Assembly: GCF_900116135.1 (NCBI RefSeq)
Contig: NZ_FOZX01000002.1
Coordinates: 62,001 to 126,000 of the forward strand
DNA length: 64,000 nucleotides
Reading direction: 5' to 3'
Origin: Saccharopolyspora flava
GTDB taxonomy: Bacteria; Actinomycetota; Actinomycetes; Mycobacteriales; Pseudonocardiaceae
Shown here: positions 45,020 to 54,032 of the stretch, piece after piece
How the letters are laid out: every line of letters starts with the position of its first letter
How positions within the stretch are numbered: position 1 is the first letter of the stretch
The notes under the pieces: model-generated
What the model saw: only the letters and a program-made list of their open reading frames with translations
Databases searched by the model: none
What the model was told of the DNA's origin: nothing
Translations under genes and position numbers: made by a program

Positions 45020-45703
45020 TCACTCCTCCTGGATAGCGCCCGCGTCCTCGATCAGGGCTCGCATGTCGGCGACCACGATGCGCGGCCCCGGCCCCAGCAC
45101 CCCATCGGCGCGCATGGTCTTGATCTGCTCCGCGACCGTGCTCCTGACCATCCCCAGAGCACGCGCCAACGCGTCCTGGGAGAACGGGATCCGGTAGCAG
45201 TCCGGCGGCTGGGCATCGGCGCGCCGGACGACTTCCAGGAACAGGCGCGCCAGTCGCCGCCGTGGGCTGAAGTGAACCTGTTGCACCTGGTAGGGGACGG
45301 TTTCGGACAGCTTCGCCACGAGGTAGTCGGCATAGGTTCCACGCGCGTCCTGCTCATCCAGGAACCGTTCGAACTCCTCGCGAATCAGAACCCGCCCCAC
45401 GCACACGTCGAGTGCCCGCACCGTGGCTGTCCTGAGAGCGTCCCGCCCGAAAGCCATCTCTCCCACGAGATCGCCGGGGCCGCGCAACGACAGGAGGATC
45501 TCGGAGCCCTGCCTATCGCCTGCAAGGACCGTGACCCGTCCGCTGATCAAGACGACGAGGAAGCCCCCTTCCGCGCCTTGGCGGAGCAGGTGATCGCCCG
45601 GTTCATAACGCCGCGGCACTCCCCGCTGTTCGAGCGTTCTCCACCGGCTCTCCCCCAGCAAAACCCTGAAGCCCCTGGCCGCCGCGCCGTCGTGGTGTTG
45701 CAC
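45020..45703 (-). CDS. Crp/Fnr-family cyclic-nucleotide-responsive regulator
   Basis: 227 residues. The cNMP-binding domain (about 30-120) keeps the phosphate-binding cassette GDLVGEMAFGRDALRTATV (Gly-Glu, Arg-Thr-Ala), which suggests real ligand binding. The C-terminal winged helix SQDALARALGMVRSTVAEQIKTMRADGVL follows. It lies 102 bases upstream of the cyclase operon on the same strand and is divergent from the PycTM-like gene, so it is well placed to control both. Confidence 0.85.
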   Translation of the reverse strand: MQHHDGAAARGFRVLLGESRWRTLEQRGVPRRYEPGDHLLRQGAEGGFLVVLISGRVTVLAGDRQGSEILLSLRGPGDLVGEMAFGRDALRTATVRALDVCVGRVLIREEFERFLDEQDARGTYADYLVAKLSETVPYQVQQVHFSPRRRLARLFLEVVRRADAQPPDCYRIPFSQDALARALGMVRSTVAEQIKTMRADGVLGPGPRIVVADMRALIEDAGAIQEE

Positions 45704-45807
45704 GTCGAATTCCGTACCGGTTCAGAAGCACTGCGCGCGAGCAATTCGGCGGGATACCGCTCGAAGAGAGCAGGCCGCACACCGAAAGTCACGGTCGTCT
45801 CACTCGA

Positions 45808-46338
45808 ATGGCGTTGGCATTCCCGAACAATCACCGCACGCTCGAAGACATGGCGCACAGCGAGGACGCGTGGAAGATCCTTCAGCAAACCCATGATCTG
45901 ATCAAAGTCGCTGACGCGAAAGCGGCCGCGATCGTCACCGGCAACGGAGTGCTCGGTGGCGTGCTGCTCAAGGTCCTGCCGCCGCACCGGGAGTGGCCGG
46001 CCGCGTGGCCGCACGTCACGCTGCTGCTCATCGGTGTCGCCGCGGTGGGGGCGAGCATCCTGTTCGCACTGCGCGTCTTCATCCCCAGGCTGAGCAACGA
46101 TCGCCCGCAGTCCCTTCTCTACTTCGGCACCATCGCGCGCCGCTTCGCCGAGCCGTCGGCGTTCCTCCCCGAATACCGGAAATTGCTCGGCGACGAGACG
46201 AAGCTCGAGAAGGCGCTGGCCGAGCAGGTGTGGACGACCAGTCACATCGCGCGGCGCAAGTTCCGGAACGTCACTCCGGCGATCTGGCTGCTGGGATTCG
46301 CGTTGATCTGCGCTCTCGGCGCCGGTCTGCTCCGCTGA
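45808..46338 (+). CDS. Pycsar TM effector-like membrane protein (PycTM-like)
   Basis: 176 residues (162 if the ATG at 45850, MAHSEDAWKIL, is used; neither start has a strong Shine-Dalgarno). The pattern ILQQTHDLIKVADAKAAAIVTGNGVLGG, one TM pair (HVTLLLIGVAAVGASILFAL and its preceding helix), the cytoplasmic part with LLYFGTIARRF, then a final helix NVTPAIWLLGFALICALG, matches the PycTM effector family of Pycsar. In that system the effector disrupts the membrane when cyclic nucleotide rises. It is divergent from the Crp gene; a 105-base gap holds both promoters. Confidence 0.75.
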   Translation: MALAFPNNHRTLEDMAHSEDAWKILQQTHDLIKVADAKAAAIVTGNGVLGGVLLKVLPPHREWPAAWPHVTLLLIGVAAVGASILFALRVFIPRLSNDRPQSLLYFGTIARRFAEPSAFLPEYRKLLGDETKLEKALAEQVWTTSHIARRKFRNVTPAIWLLGFALICALGAGLLR

Positions 46339-46348
46339 CGGCCCGCGT

Positions 46349-47080
46349 TCACCGAACCCAGAGCAGGGCTGTGGCGTCGTCGTGGGGTTTGGCTCTGGGT
46401 GGGGGTGGGCCGGTGGTTTCGGCTTGGCGGACTTGGGTGAGGAGGGTGGTGGGGCCGTGGTCGGTGAGGAGGTCGAGGAGGCCCGGCCAGTCCGTGAGGG
46501 CGAAGTGGTCGACGTGGCGGGAGGCGCCGTCGGTGAGGAGGGCCGCGCGGCGGAAGGGGGCCGTGGTGCCGGTGACGGCGTGGTGGGCGGCTTCCGGATC
46601 CGTCGAGGCGACCCAGAAGCCCTGCTCGGTGTTGCGGAGTTCGGCGACGGCCTCGCGGGTGTAGCTGGGGAGGTGGTCGATGCGGTCGTCGGTGATCGCG
46701 CGGACCTCGCCGTCGACGTCGAGGACCAGCGGGCTGTCGGCGAGCACCAGGTGCTCGGCGCGATCGCGCAGCCGCAGCAGCGTCGCCGTCGAGGACGGGC
46801 TGTTCGGGTTGTTCAGGTCGCAGGTGTCGGCGTGGGCGGCGCGGAGCCGGTCGATCGCCTCGGCCAGCACGTCGGGCAGCGGATCGTCGCTGGTCGTGAG
46901 CAGCTCCGCGAGCGTCCCGCCGAGACGCCGCACCAGCCAGACGACGTCGTGCACGCACCCGCTGTCCACGCCGTCCGGCGCCGTGGCGCCGTCGAGCACG
47001 AACGCCCAGTCCGGGCCGATCGCGAAGTGGTCCTCGTTGCGACGTCCCGGGGTCGGGACCGTCGCCGCCGTCACGGGCAC
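46349..47080 (-). CDS. PP2C-family protein phosphatase-like protein
   Basis: 243 residues. PP2C motifs in order: PTPGRRNEDHFAI, WAFVLDGATAPDG, LADSPLVLDVDGEVRAITDDR, AALLTDGASRHVDHF and KPHDDATALLWVR, giving the metal Asp residues of the PPM fold. GTG 47080 is preceded by GGAGGAGG. It is convergent with the PycTM-like gene (10-base gap) and divergent from the LysE gene. It may be a stand-alone signalling phosphatase; a link to the cyclase cluster is unproven. Confidence 0.78.
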   Translation of the reverse strand: MPVTAATVPTPGRRNEDHFAIGPDWAFVLDGATAPDGVDSGCVHDVVWLVRRLGGTLAELLTTSDDPLPDVLAEAIDRLRAAHADTCDLNNPNSPSSTATLLRLRDRAEHLVLADSPLVLDVDGEVRAITDDRIDHLPSYTREAVAELRNTEQGFWVASTDPEAAHHAVTGTTAPFRRAALLTDGASRHVDHFALTDWPGLLDLLTDHGPTTLLTQVRQAETTGPPPPRAKPHDDATALLWVR

Positions 47081-47166
47081 CCGCGCACCTCCTCCGCGTC
47101 ACCGGTTCCGCCGGAACCATAGACGTTCCGGCCCCGCACGGCCGTTCCGCGTGGCATCCTCGACGG

Positions 47167-47793
47167 GTGGTCGACCTGCAGAGACTGATCGCGTTCTGCG
47201 CGATGTCGTTGCTGCTGTCCGCGATTCCGGGTCCCAGCGTGCTGTTCGTCGTCGGCCGCGCCCTCGCGCACGGCCGGCGGGCCGCGCTGTCCTCGGCGCT
47301 GGGCAACGCGCTCGGCGGGTACGTGCTGGTCGTCGCGGTGGCGTTCGGGCTGGGAACGGTGGTGGCGCAGTCGGCGCTGGTGTTCACCGCGGTCAAGCTG
47401 TGCGGTGCCGCCTACCTGATCCACCTGGGCGTTCAGGCGCTGCGCTCACCCGCACCGGAGGTCGATGCCGCGCCGCCGGTTCCGGGACGTCGCCGGATCT
47501 GGGAGGGCGTGCTGGTCGGCGTCAGCAACCCCAAGAGCATCGTGTTCCTGATGGCGGTGCTGCCGCAGTTCGTCGACCGCGACGCGGGTGGCGTCATCGG
47601 CCAGATGCTCGTCCTCGGTCTCGCCGGCGCCCTGCTGCAGCTGCTCTCCGACAGCACCTGGGGTCTCACGGCCTCCGCCGCCCGCGCCTGGTTCGGCCGC
47701 TCACCCCGCCGCCTCACCCGGCTCACCCGCACCGGCGGCGCCACCATGATCGGCCTCGGTGTCACCATCGCCCTCACCGGCCGATCCGACTGA
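47167..47793 (+). CDS. LysE/RhtB-family amino acid or metabolite exporter
   Basis: 208-residue, six-helix protein. AIPGPSVLFVVGRALAHGRRAAL at the N-terminus is the LysE/RhtB signature; WEGVLVGVSNPKSIVFLMAVLPQFVD is the second hallmark. GTG start 47167 with no clear Shine-Dalgarno. Substrate unknown (homoserine, threonine or other small molecules in relatives). Single gene followed by a palindromic repeat. Confidence 0.88.
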   Translation: MVDLQRLIAFCAMSLLLSAIPGPSVLFVVGRALAHGRRAALSSALGNALGGYVLVVAVAFGLGTVVAQSALVFTAVKLCGAAYLIHLGVQALRSPAPEVDAAPPVPGRRRIWEGVLVGVSNPKSIVFLMAVLPQFVDRDAGGVIGQMLVLGLAGALLQLLSDSTWGLTASAARAWFGRSPRRLTRLTRTGGATMIGLGVTIALTGRSD

Positions 47794-47801
47794 GCGCTCC
47801 C

Positions 47802-47880
47802 CGGGTCAAAAACCGCAGGATTTGACCGGTCGAATCCTGCGGTTTTCGACCGGTCGAATACCGCAGGATTTGTCCCGGGG
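47802..47880. repeat. TTCGACCGGTCGAA-centred palindromic repeat block
   Basis: AAACCGCAGGATT (47810-47822) pairs with 47833-47845; a 14-bp perfect palindrome TTCGACCGGTCGAA is at 47845-47858; a further CCGCAGGATT follows at 47861-47870, with CCCGGG at both edges. It fills the gap between convergent genes and resembles the block at 54033-54118. Confidence 0.8.
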
Positions 47881-48321
47881 TCAGTGGTCGTCTTCGCGGA
47901 AGAACATCTCTTCGAGGTGGTCCGCTGTTTCGGCGACGAAGTTGAGGGGGTCGACGAACTCGTTGATGTCGAGGTTGAGCAGCGGGACCGCGTGGCGGAG
48001 CACGAGGTGCTCGCCGATGATGACGGCGCCGCAGACGACCGAGGTCTGGCCGAGCTCGTCGAGGACCTTGTGCAGGTCTACCTGGTCGGCGCGGCCGATC
48101 ACCGAGACGACCTGAACCCAGTCCTCGCGGTCGTCGAGCCGCTCGCGGGCCACGATGACGATCTGGCTGCGGTCGTCCTCGTACTCGACGAGGATCCGGA
48201 TCTCCTCCTCGCTGGACTCGATGACCCGGTACTCCGGCTCCTCCTCCAGATCGTCGTCGTCCTCCTCGACCGGCAGGTACTCGGAGCGGATGAACGTGCT
48301 CAGGTCTTCCCAGGTCGCCAC
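47881..48321 (-). CDS. YbjN/CesT-like small acidic protein
   Basis: 146 residues, strongly acidic near the N-terminus (EEDDDDLEEEPE). TWEDLSTFIRSEYLP, then IRILVEYEDDRSQIVIVARERLDDREDWVQVVSVIG and LLNLDINEFVDPLNFVAETADHLEE suggest the YbjN/type III chaperone-like fold common in actinobacteria. GTG 48321 is preceded by GGGAGGG; longer frames upstream read through low-homology sequence. Role unknown, possibly peptide binding. Confidence 0.65.
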   Translation of the reverse strand: MATWEDLSTFIRSEYLPVEEDDDDLEEEPEYRVIESSEEEIRILVEYEDDRSQIVIVARERLDDREDWVQVVSVIGRADQVDLHKVLDELGQTSVVCGAVIIGEHLVLRHAVPLLNLDINEFVDPLNFVAETADHLEEMFFREDDH

Positions 48322-48559
48322 GTGTCCCTCCCGGCAACGGCGCGCATGTCGCGGCGAAGTGTAGGTGATCAGGGCTCGGCTGCGGGCCGTTTCGACGCGG
48401 TCACCTGAAAGTGGTGCACCAGGCGGTTGTTCCACCGAACGAACCACCGCTGACCTGCTGCTACAGGAGTCCTTTGTGGCGTCACCAGCAGTTCCTGTTT
48501 CCCCGTCGCCCGCGGCCGCGCCTAGCGTCGGGACCGGGAGCCGATCAGGAGGGGGAACG

Positions 48560-49315
48560 ATGAGCGGCGGCGGACTGCGCGACCAGGTGGTGGTCATCGG
48601 CGGCGGGGCGAAGAACCTCGGGGGACTGCTGTCGCGGACGCTCGCCGCCGAGGGCGCGAAGATCGTCGTGCACTACCACGGCGACGCCTCCGCCGACGAC
48701 GCCGACAAGACGGTGCGGGCCGCGCAGGAAGCGGGGGGCCAGGCCGTCGCCGTGCAGGGCGATCTGACGAAGGTGGCCGACGTGCGGCGGCTGTTCGACG
48801 CGGCGGTGGACACCTACGGCGGCGTGGACGTCGCGGTGAACACCACCGGGATGGTGCTGCGCAAGCCGATCCTGGAGACCACCGAGGAGGAGTTCGACCG
48901 GATGTTCGCGATCAACGCGAAGGCCGGCTACTTCTTCATCCAGGAGGCGGGGCACCGCCTCAACGACGGCGGCAAGATCATCAGCCTGGGCACCTCCCTG
49001 CTGGCGGCCTTCACCGACGGCTACTCCACCTACGCCGGCGGCAAGGCCCCGCTGGAGCACTTCACCCGGGCCGCCGCCAAGGAGTTCGCCGACCGGGGGA
49101 TCTCGGTGAACGTGGTCGCGCCCGGGCCGATGGACACGCCGTTCTTCTACCCGCAGGAGACGCCGGAGCGGGTCGAGTTCCACAAGTCCCAGGCCCTGGG
49201 CGGGCAGCTGACGCAGATCGAGGACATCGTGCCGATCATCCGCCACCTGGCCACCGAGGGCTGGTGGTTCACCGGTCAGACCCTGTTCCCCAACGGCGGC
49301 TACACCACCCGCTGA
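48560..49315 (+). CDS. SDR-family oxidoreductase
   Basis: 251 residues. NAD(P) loop VIGGGAKNLGGLLSRTLA (a GGG variant of TGxxxGxG), VNTTGM in place of the usual NNAG, and the active-site YAGGK. ATG 48560 follows AGGAGGGGG, and a TAGCGT -10-like box is 35 bases further up. It is followed by a LysR gene 96 bases downstream, the same strand. Substrate unknown. Confidence 0.86.
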   Translation: MSGGGLRDQVVVIGGGAKNLGGLLSRTLAAEGAKIVVHYHGDASADDADKTVRAAQEAGGQAVAVQGDLTKVADVRRLFDAAVDTYGGVDVAVNTTGMVLRKPILETTEEEFDRMFAINAKAGYFFIQEAGHRLNDGGKIISLGTSLLAAFTDGYSTYAGGKAPLEHFTRAAAKEFADRGISVNVVAPGPMDTPFFYPQETPERVEFHKSQALGGQLTQIEDIVPIIRHLATEGWWFTGQTLFPNGGYTTR

Positions 49316-49411
49316 TCCGGCCGCTCCGGAGGGACCGTGCACATGCCCCTGACGTGGGGATACGGTCGGGCCGTGGTGCACGATGCCGATGTTCGCGCGG
49401 GCCGGTCGTAG

Positions 49412-50290
49412 ATGGTGCTCGACCTGAACAAGCTCGCCCACCTGATCGCGGTCGCCGAGGAGGGCGGTTTCACCCGCGCCGCCCGGCGGCTGCACCTGTC
49501 GCAGCAGGCGCTGTCGACGTCGATCCGCGCGCTGGAGCGCGAGGTGGGCGTGGACCTGCTGGACCGCAGCGGCGCGAAGCTGACCGTGCTGCCCGCCGGT
49601 GAAGCCCTCATCGCCGACGCCCGGCTGCTGCACGGCGCCGCCCGGTCGGCGCTGCTGCGCGCCCGGCGGATCGGCCGCGGCGAACCCGAGGTGCTGCGCA
49701 TCGGCCACACCCCGGCCGTGGCCGGTGACGAGGTGATCTCGCTGGTGCACCGGGTGCACGACGCGCGAGCGGAGCTGTCCACGCAGGTCAACCAGCGGTA
49801 CCCGGACGAGCTCACCGAGCAGCTGATCGCCGGGGAGCTCGACCTCGGGCTGTGCCGGGGCATGGAGCCCGAGCCGGGCCTGACCCGCGCCACGCTGGCG
49901 CACCACCGGCTGCGGGTGGCGGTCGCCGACGGCCACCGGTTCGCGCGGCGGGAGTCGGTGGAGCTCGGCGAGCTCGCCGACGAGACGATCGTGGTGTGGG
50001 GCAGGCCGGGGCGTTCCGGCTACACCGACCTGCTCGTCTCGCACTGCCGCCGGGCGGGCTTCGAACCCCGCGTCCGCCGCAACCCGATCCAGGGAACGCC
50101 GCCGGTCACCGCGGTGCAGGGCGGCGGGGACGTCGCGTTCGTGACCGCCCCGGCGGGCCCGTCGCTCGGCGGCGCGGTCCGGGTCGTCGACCTGGAGCCG
50201 GCGACGTTCGCGCCGCTGCACGCGCTGTGGCCCGCGCACACCCGCTCCCCCGCCCGCGAGGACTTCCTGGTCGCCGCCACCGAGCGCTGA
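49412..50290 (+). CDS. LysR-family transcriptional regulator
   Basis: 292 residues. N-terminal winged HTH (LNKLAHLIAVAEEGGFTRAARRLHLSQQALSTSIRALE) and a C-terminal effector domain (VLRIGHTPAVAGDEVISLV). It likely controls the SDR upstream or the symporter downstream. No Shine-Dalgarno is obvious before ATG 49412 (GTCGTAG). Confidence 0.88.
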   Translation: MVLDLNKLAHLIAVAEEGGFTRAARRLHLSQQALSTSIRALEREVGVDLLDRSGAKLTVLPAGEALIADARLLHGAARSALLRARRIGRGEPEVLRIGHTPAVAGDEVISLVHRVHDARAELSTQVNQRYPDELTEQLIAGELDLGLCRGMEPEPGLTRATLAHHRLRVAVADGHRFARRESVELGELADETIVVWGRPGRSGYTDLLVSHCRRAGFEPRVRRNPIQGTPPVTAVQGGGDVAFVTAPAGPSLGGAVRVVDLEPATFAPLHALWPAHTRSPAREDFLVAATER

Positions 50291-50375
50291 TCCTCCACTG
50301 TGGAGAGTTTGAAAGTTTCGGCGCCACAAGGGTTCACAGCCGATCGGCGCATCACCGAGCCCTGCGAACGGATGA

Positions 50376-50405
50376 TTGACCGGGCCATCGCCCCTGACGT
50401 AGCGT
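50376..50405 (+). promoter_or_regulatory. Candidate promoter of the sodium:solute symporter
   Basis: TTGACC (50376-50381), 18-base spacer, TAGCGT (50400-50405); the symporter start is 58 bases further. A small palindrome TCCACTGTGGA lies at 50294-50304, just after the LysR stop. Confidence 0.45.
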
Positions 50406-50462
50406 GCCGAACGATGTCCGGCTGGTCGAACATCGTCAGCGACGACGACGGGGATGGGAACC

Positions 50463-52130
50463 ATGGCACTGGCAGCAGCGGGCGACCTCAGGTTGTCGAT
50501 GAACTGGATGGACACGCTCATCCTGGTCATCTACTTCGCCGTGGTCCTCGGCATCGCGGTGGCCGCGCGGCGGAGCGTCAGCAACAGTCTTGACTTCTTC
50601 CTGGCGGGTCGAGCGCTGCCCGCCTGGGTCACCGGCCTGGCGTTCGTCTCGGCGAACCTCGGCGCCACCGAGATCCTGGGCATGGCCGCCAACGGCGCCC
50701 AGTACGGGGCCTACACCGTGCACTGGTACTGGATCGGCGCGATCCCGGCCATGGTGTTCCTCGGCCTGGTGATGATGCCCTTCTACTACAACTCCAAGGT
50801 GCGCAGCGTTCCCGAGTTCCTGCTGCTGCGGTTCAGCCGCTCCTCGCACCTGCTCAGCGCGGTGATCTTCGCGGTCGCCTCGGTGCTCATCGCCGGGGTG
50901 AACCTCTACGCGCTGGCGATCGTGCTGCGGGCGCTGCTGGGCTGGCCGCTGCCGGTCTCGATCTTCACCGCGGGCATCTTCGTGCTCGCCTACATCGTCA
51001 TCGGCGGTCTGTCCTCGGCGATCTACAACGAGGTCCTGCAGTTCTTCGTCATCGTCGCCGCGCTCATCCCGCTGACCGTGCTCGGCCTGATCCGGGTCGG
51101 CGGCGTCGACGGGCTCATCGACAAGGTGACCTCGCAGCAGGGCGAGATGTTCCTGTCCACCTGGGCCGGAACGGGATTCGGCGAGACCAACCCGCTGGGC
51201 ACCAACTGGCTGACCATCACCCTCGGCCTCGGCTTCGCGATCTCCTTCGGCTACTGGACGACGAACTTCGCCGAGGTGCAGCGGTCGCTGTCGGCCAAGA
51301 ACCTCTCGGCCGCGCGCCGGACCCCGCTGATCGCGGCGTTCCCGAAGATCTTCATCCCGCTGATCGTGGTGCTCCCGGGCATCATCGCGCTGGTCGTCGA
51401 GCCGACGATCGGCAAGACCGGCGGCTACGACTACAACGACGCGATCCCGATCCTGATGCGCGACCTGCTGCCCAACGGCGTGCTCGGGCTCGCGGTCACC
51501 GGTCTGATGGCCTCGTTCATGGCGGGCATGGCGGCCAACGTCTCCAGCTTCAACACGGTGTTCACCACCGACATCTGGCGCGCCTACATCAAGCCGCACA
51601 TGCCCGACGGCCACTACCTGCGGGTGGGCCGGGCGATCACCGCGATCGGCGTGGTCATCGGCATGGGCACGGCGTTCCTGGCCGCCTCGTTCAGCAACAT
51701 CATGAACTACATGCAGACGTTGTTCGCGTTCTTCAACGTCCCGCTGTTCGCCACGTTCATCCTGGCGCTGTTCTGGAAGCGGATGACCGCCAAGGCCGGG
51801 TTCTGGGGCCTGCTGCTGGGCACCGCGGCCCCGATCGCGTTCTACTTCGCCTACCAGGCCGGCATCGTCGAGATGGGCTCCGACCAGGGCGCGAACATGA
51901 CCGCCTCGATGATCGCCTTCGCGGTGGACCTGCTGGTCAGCGTCCCGATCGCGCTGGCGACCAAGCCGAAGCCGGACGCCGAGCTCGAAGGCCTCGTCTA
52001 CACCCGCGCCTCGGCCCGGGACAAGGGCGTGGTGGCGGCCGGCGACGACGCCTGGTACCGCAAGCCCGCGGTCCTCGGCTGGAGCGCGCTGATCCTCTCC
52101 GCGGTCTGCTACATCCCGTTCACCCTCTGA
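50463..52130 (+). CDS. Sodium:solute symporter (SSS family)
   Basis: 555 residues, about thirteen helices. The N-terminus SLDFFLAGRALPAWVTGLAFVSANLGATEILGMAANGAQYG matches SSS sugar/organic-acid carriers. GYWTTNFAEVQRSLSAKNLSAARRTPL and FMAGMAANVSSFNTVFTTDIW are conserved core segments. ATG 50463 (MALAAAGD) is chosen; ATG 50454 is three codons earlier. It is followed by a small membrane protein that accompanies such symporters in actinobacteria. Substrate unknown. Confidence 0.88.
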   Translation: MALAAAGDLRLSMNWMDTLILVIYFAVVLGIAVAARRSVSNSLDFFLAGRALPAWVTGLAFVSANLGATEILGMAANGAQYGAYTVHWYWIGAIPAMVFLGLVMMPFYYNSKVRSVPEFLLLRFSRSSHLLSAVIFAVASVLIAGVNLYALAIVLRALLGWPLPVSIFTAGIFVLAYIVIGGLSSAIYNEVLQFFVIVAALIPLTVLGLIRVGGVDGLIDKVTSQQGEMFLSTWAGTGFGETNPLGTNWLTITLGLGFAISFGYWTTNFAEVQRSLSAKNLSAARRTPLIAAFPKIFIPLIVVLPGIIALVVEPTIGKTGGYDYNDAIPILMRDLLPNGVLGLAVTGLMASFMAGMAANVSSFNTVFTTDIWRAYIKPHMPDGHYLRVGRAITAIGVVIGMGTAFLAASFSNIMNYMQTLFAFFNVPLFATFILALFWKRMTAKAGFWGLLLGTAAPIAFYFAYQAGIVEMGSDQGANMTASMIAFAVDLLVSVPIALATKPKPDAELEGLVYTRASARDKGVVAAGDDAWYRKPAVLGWSALILSAVCYIPFTL

Positions 52131-52155
52131 GGCTGCTCACCGGAAAGGCAAGGCG

Positions 52156-52455
52156 ATGGCCGAAAACCAGCCCGAAGAAACCGAGATCGCCCACCACGCA
52201 GCGGAGATCGCCGACCTGGAGCGGCAGTCCGGCACGGCGTCGCGGTTGTTCGACGTCCGCACCGTGATCGGCGGGTTGTTCCTCATCTACGGGGTGCTCA
52301 TCAGCGCCGCCGGGATCGCCCCCGACGCCGCCGAGCTGCAGAAGGCCCAGGGCGTCAACATCAACCTGTGGACGGGCCTGTCGATGCTGGTCGTGGGCGC
52401 CCTGTTCCTGCTGTGGATGCGACTGCGCCCGCTGCAGGCACCGGCGAAGGAGTAG
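52156..52455 (+). CDS. Small membrane protein paired with the symporter
   Basis: 99 residues. An N-terminal acidic helix, two hydrophobic helices (VIGGLFLIYGVLISAAG; LWTGLSMLVVGALFLLWM) and a short basic tail. It lies 25 bases after the symporter stop, with GGAAAGG upstream of the ATG, so it is cotranscribed. Probably an accessory of the symporter; no known domain. Confidence 0.75.
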   Translation: MAENQPEETEIAHHAAEIADLERQSGTASRLFDVRTVIGGLFLIYGVLISAAGIAPDAAELQKAQGVNINLWTGLSMLVVGALFLLWMRLRPLQAPAKE

Positions 52456-52459
52456 CCGA

Positions 52460-53956
52460 TCAGGCGGGCTCGCCGAACTCACCGAACCAGTGAGCGAGGC
52501 GACCCCGCCTGCTCACCGCCCGCAGCCGGTTCTCGGTGGCCTGGCGCTGGGCGACGGTGGTGACGATGAACAGCTCGTCGCCGTTGTCCACGGCGGTGTC
52601 CGGGGCCGGGACGAACGTGCGGCCGTCGCGGATGATCAGGGTGACCACGCCGGGTTCGGGCAGGCGGAGCTCGCGGACCTCGACGCCGTGCATCGCCGAG
52701 CCCGGCGGCACCTCCATCGACAGCAGCTCCGCGTCGAGCACGTCCAGCGGAGCGGCCTCGACCTGGATCTCCCTGGTGGCCTCCCTCGGGATCAGGCCCA
52801 TCCACCGCGCCAGCGGCCGCAGGCTCGGCCCCTGCACGACGGTGAACACCATGACCAGCACGAACACGATGTCCAGCAGCCGCTGACTGCCCGGCACGCC
52901 CTGCACCACCGGGAACGTGGCCAGCACGATCGGCACCGCGCCGCGCAACCCCGCCCACGACAGGAACACCTGCTCGCGCAGCGGAACCCGGAACCACACC
53001 AGCGACAGCACCACCGACAGCGGCCGGGCCAGGAGCAGCAGCACCAGGCCGACGACCAGCGCCGGGACGACCTCCACCGGCAGCCGGGCCGGTGAGACGA
53101 GCATCCCGAGCAGCACGAACAGCCCGATCTGGGCCAGCCAGCCCAAACCCTCGGCGAACGACCGCGTCGCCGAGCGGTGCGGCAGCCCGCTGTTGGCCAG
53201 CACGACCCCGGCCAGGTAGGCGGCGAGGAACCCGCTGGCCTGCGCGGCCCCGGCCGCGGCGAAGGCGACGAAGCCGAGCCCGAACGCCGCCAGCGGGTAG
53301 AGCCCGGAGGCCGGCAGGGCCACGCGCGGCAGCACCACCGCCCCCAGCCAGCCCACGCCGACACCGATCAGGGCACCCAGCCCGAGCTGGTAGATCAGGC
53401 TCAGCAGCAGGTGGCCCGGCTCGAACAGCAGCGGGACGGCGCTGAACAGCAGCACCAGGATGACCGTGGGCGCGTCGTTGAAACCGGACTCGGCCTCCAG
53501 CAGCCCGGCCACCCGGCGCGGCAGCGGCAGCACCCGCAGCACGGAGAACACCGCGGCGGAGTCCGTCGAGGACACGATCGCGCCGAGCAGCAGGGCCAGC
53601 TGCCAGTCGAAGCCCATCAGGTAGTGCGCCCCGGCGGCGGTGACGACGAGGCTGACGACGATGCCGAGCGTGGCCAGCGCCCCGGCAGGGGCGATGACCC
53701 GGCGCACGTCGGACCACTTCGTGGTCAGGCCACCTTCGACGAGGATCACCGCGAGGGCGGCGGTGCCGAGGTTGCGCGCCAGTCCGGCGTCGTCGAAGTC
53801 GATCCCGATGCCGCTCTCGCCGAGCAGCACGCCGAGCGCGAGGAACAGCAGCAGGCTCGGCAACCCCGCCCCGTGCGCGACGCGGGTGCCCACCACGCCC
53901 GCCAGCAGCACCAGCCCACCGGCGAGCAGCGCCAGGTAGAGCTGCTCCAACGACAT
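52460..53956 (-). CDS. Potassium/proton antiporter (CvrA/NhaP2 type)
   Basis: 498 residues. Twelve to thirteen helices of the CPA1 fold in the first 390 residues; GAIVSSTDSAAVFSVLR carries the ion-binding Asp, and SWAGLRGAVPIVLATFP is a family block. The C-terminal 90 residues form a TrkA_C-like regulatory domain (ELRLPEPGVVTLIIRDGRTFVPAPDTAVDNGDELFIVTT). ATG 53956 follows GGGGGACGC; ATG 53971 is five codons upstream. Its stop lies only 4 bases from the end of the small symporter protein (convergent). Confidence 0.88.
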   Translation of the reverse strand: MSLEQLYLALLAGGLVLLAGVVGTRVAHGAGLPSLLLFLALGVLLGESGIGIDFDDAGLARNLGTAALAVILVEGGLTTKWSDVRRVIAPAGALATLGIVVSLVVTAAGAHYLMGFDWQLALLLGAIVSSTDSAAVFSVLRVLPLPRRVAGLLEAESGFNDAPTVILVLLFSAVPLLFEPGHLLLSLIYQLGLGALIGVGVGWLGAVVLPRVALPASGLYPLAAFGLGFVAFAAAGAAQASGFLAAYLAGVVLANSGLPHRSATRSFAEGLGWLAQIGLFVLLGMLVSPARLPVEVVPALVVGLVLLLLARPLSVVLSLVWFRVPLREQVFLSWAGLRGAVPIVLATFPVVQGVPGSQRLLDIVFVLVMVFTVVQGPSLRPLARWMGLIPREATREIQVEAAPLDVLDAELLSMEVPPGSAMHGVEVRELRLPEPGVVTLIIRDGRTFVPAPDTAVDNGDELFIVTTVAQRQATENRLRAVSRRGRLAHWFGEFGEPA

Positions 53957-54032
53957 GCGTCCCCCGAACACAATCGGCCAGTGATACTAACCAATCGCTT
54001 CACCCGCGCGACCTCACGACATCCCCGCTCCA

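Noticed and set aside
46349-47080. PP2C phosphatase as a member of the Pycsar-like system
   Set aside because: It is convergent with the effector and has no direct operon link; kept as an independent gene until co-occurrence is shown.
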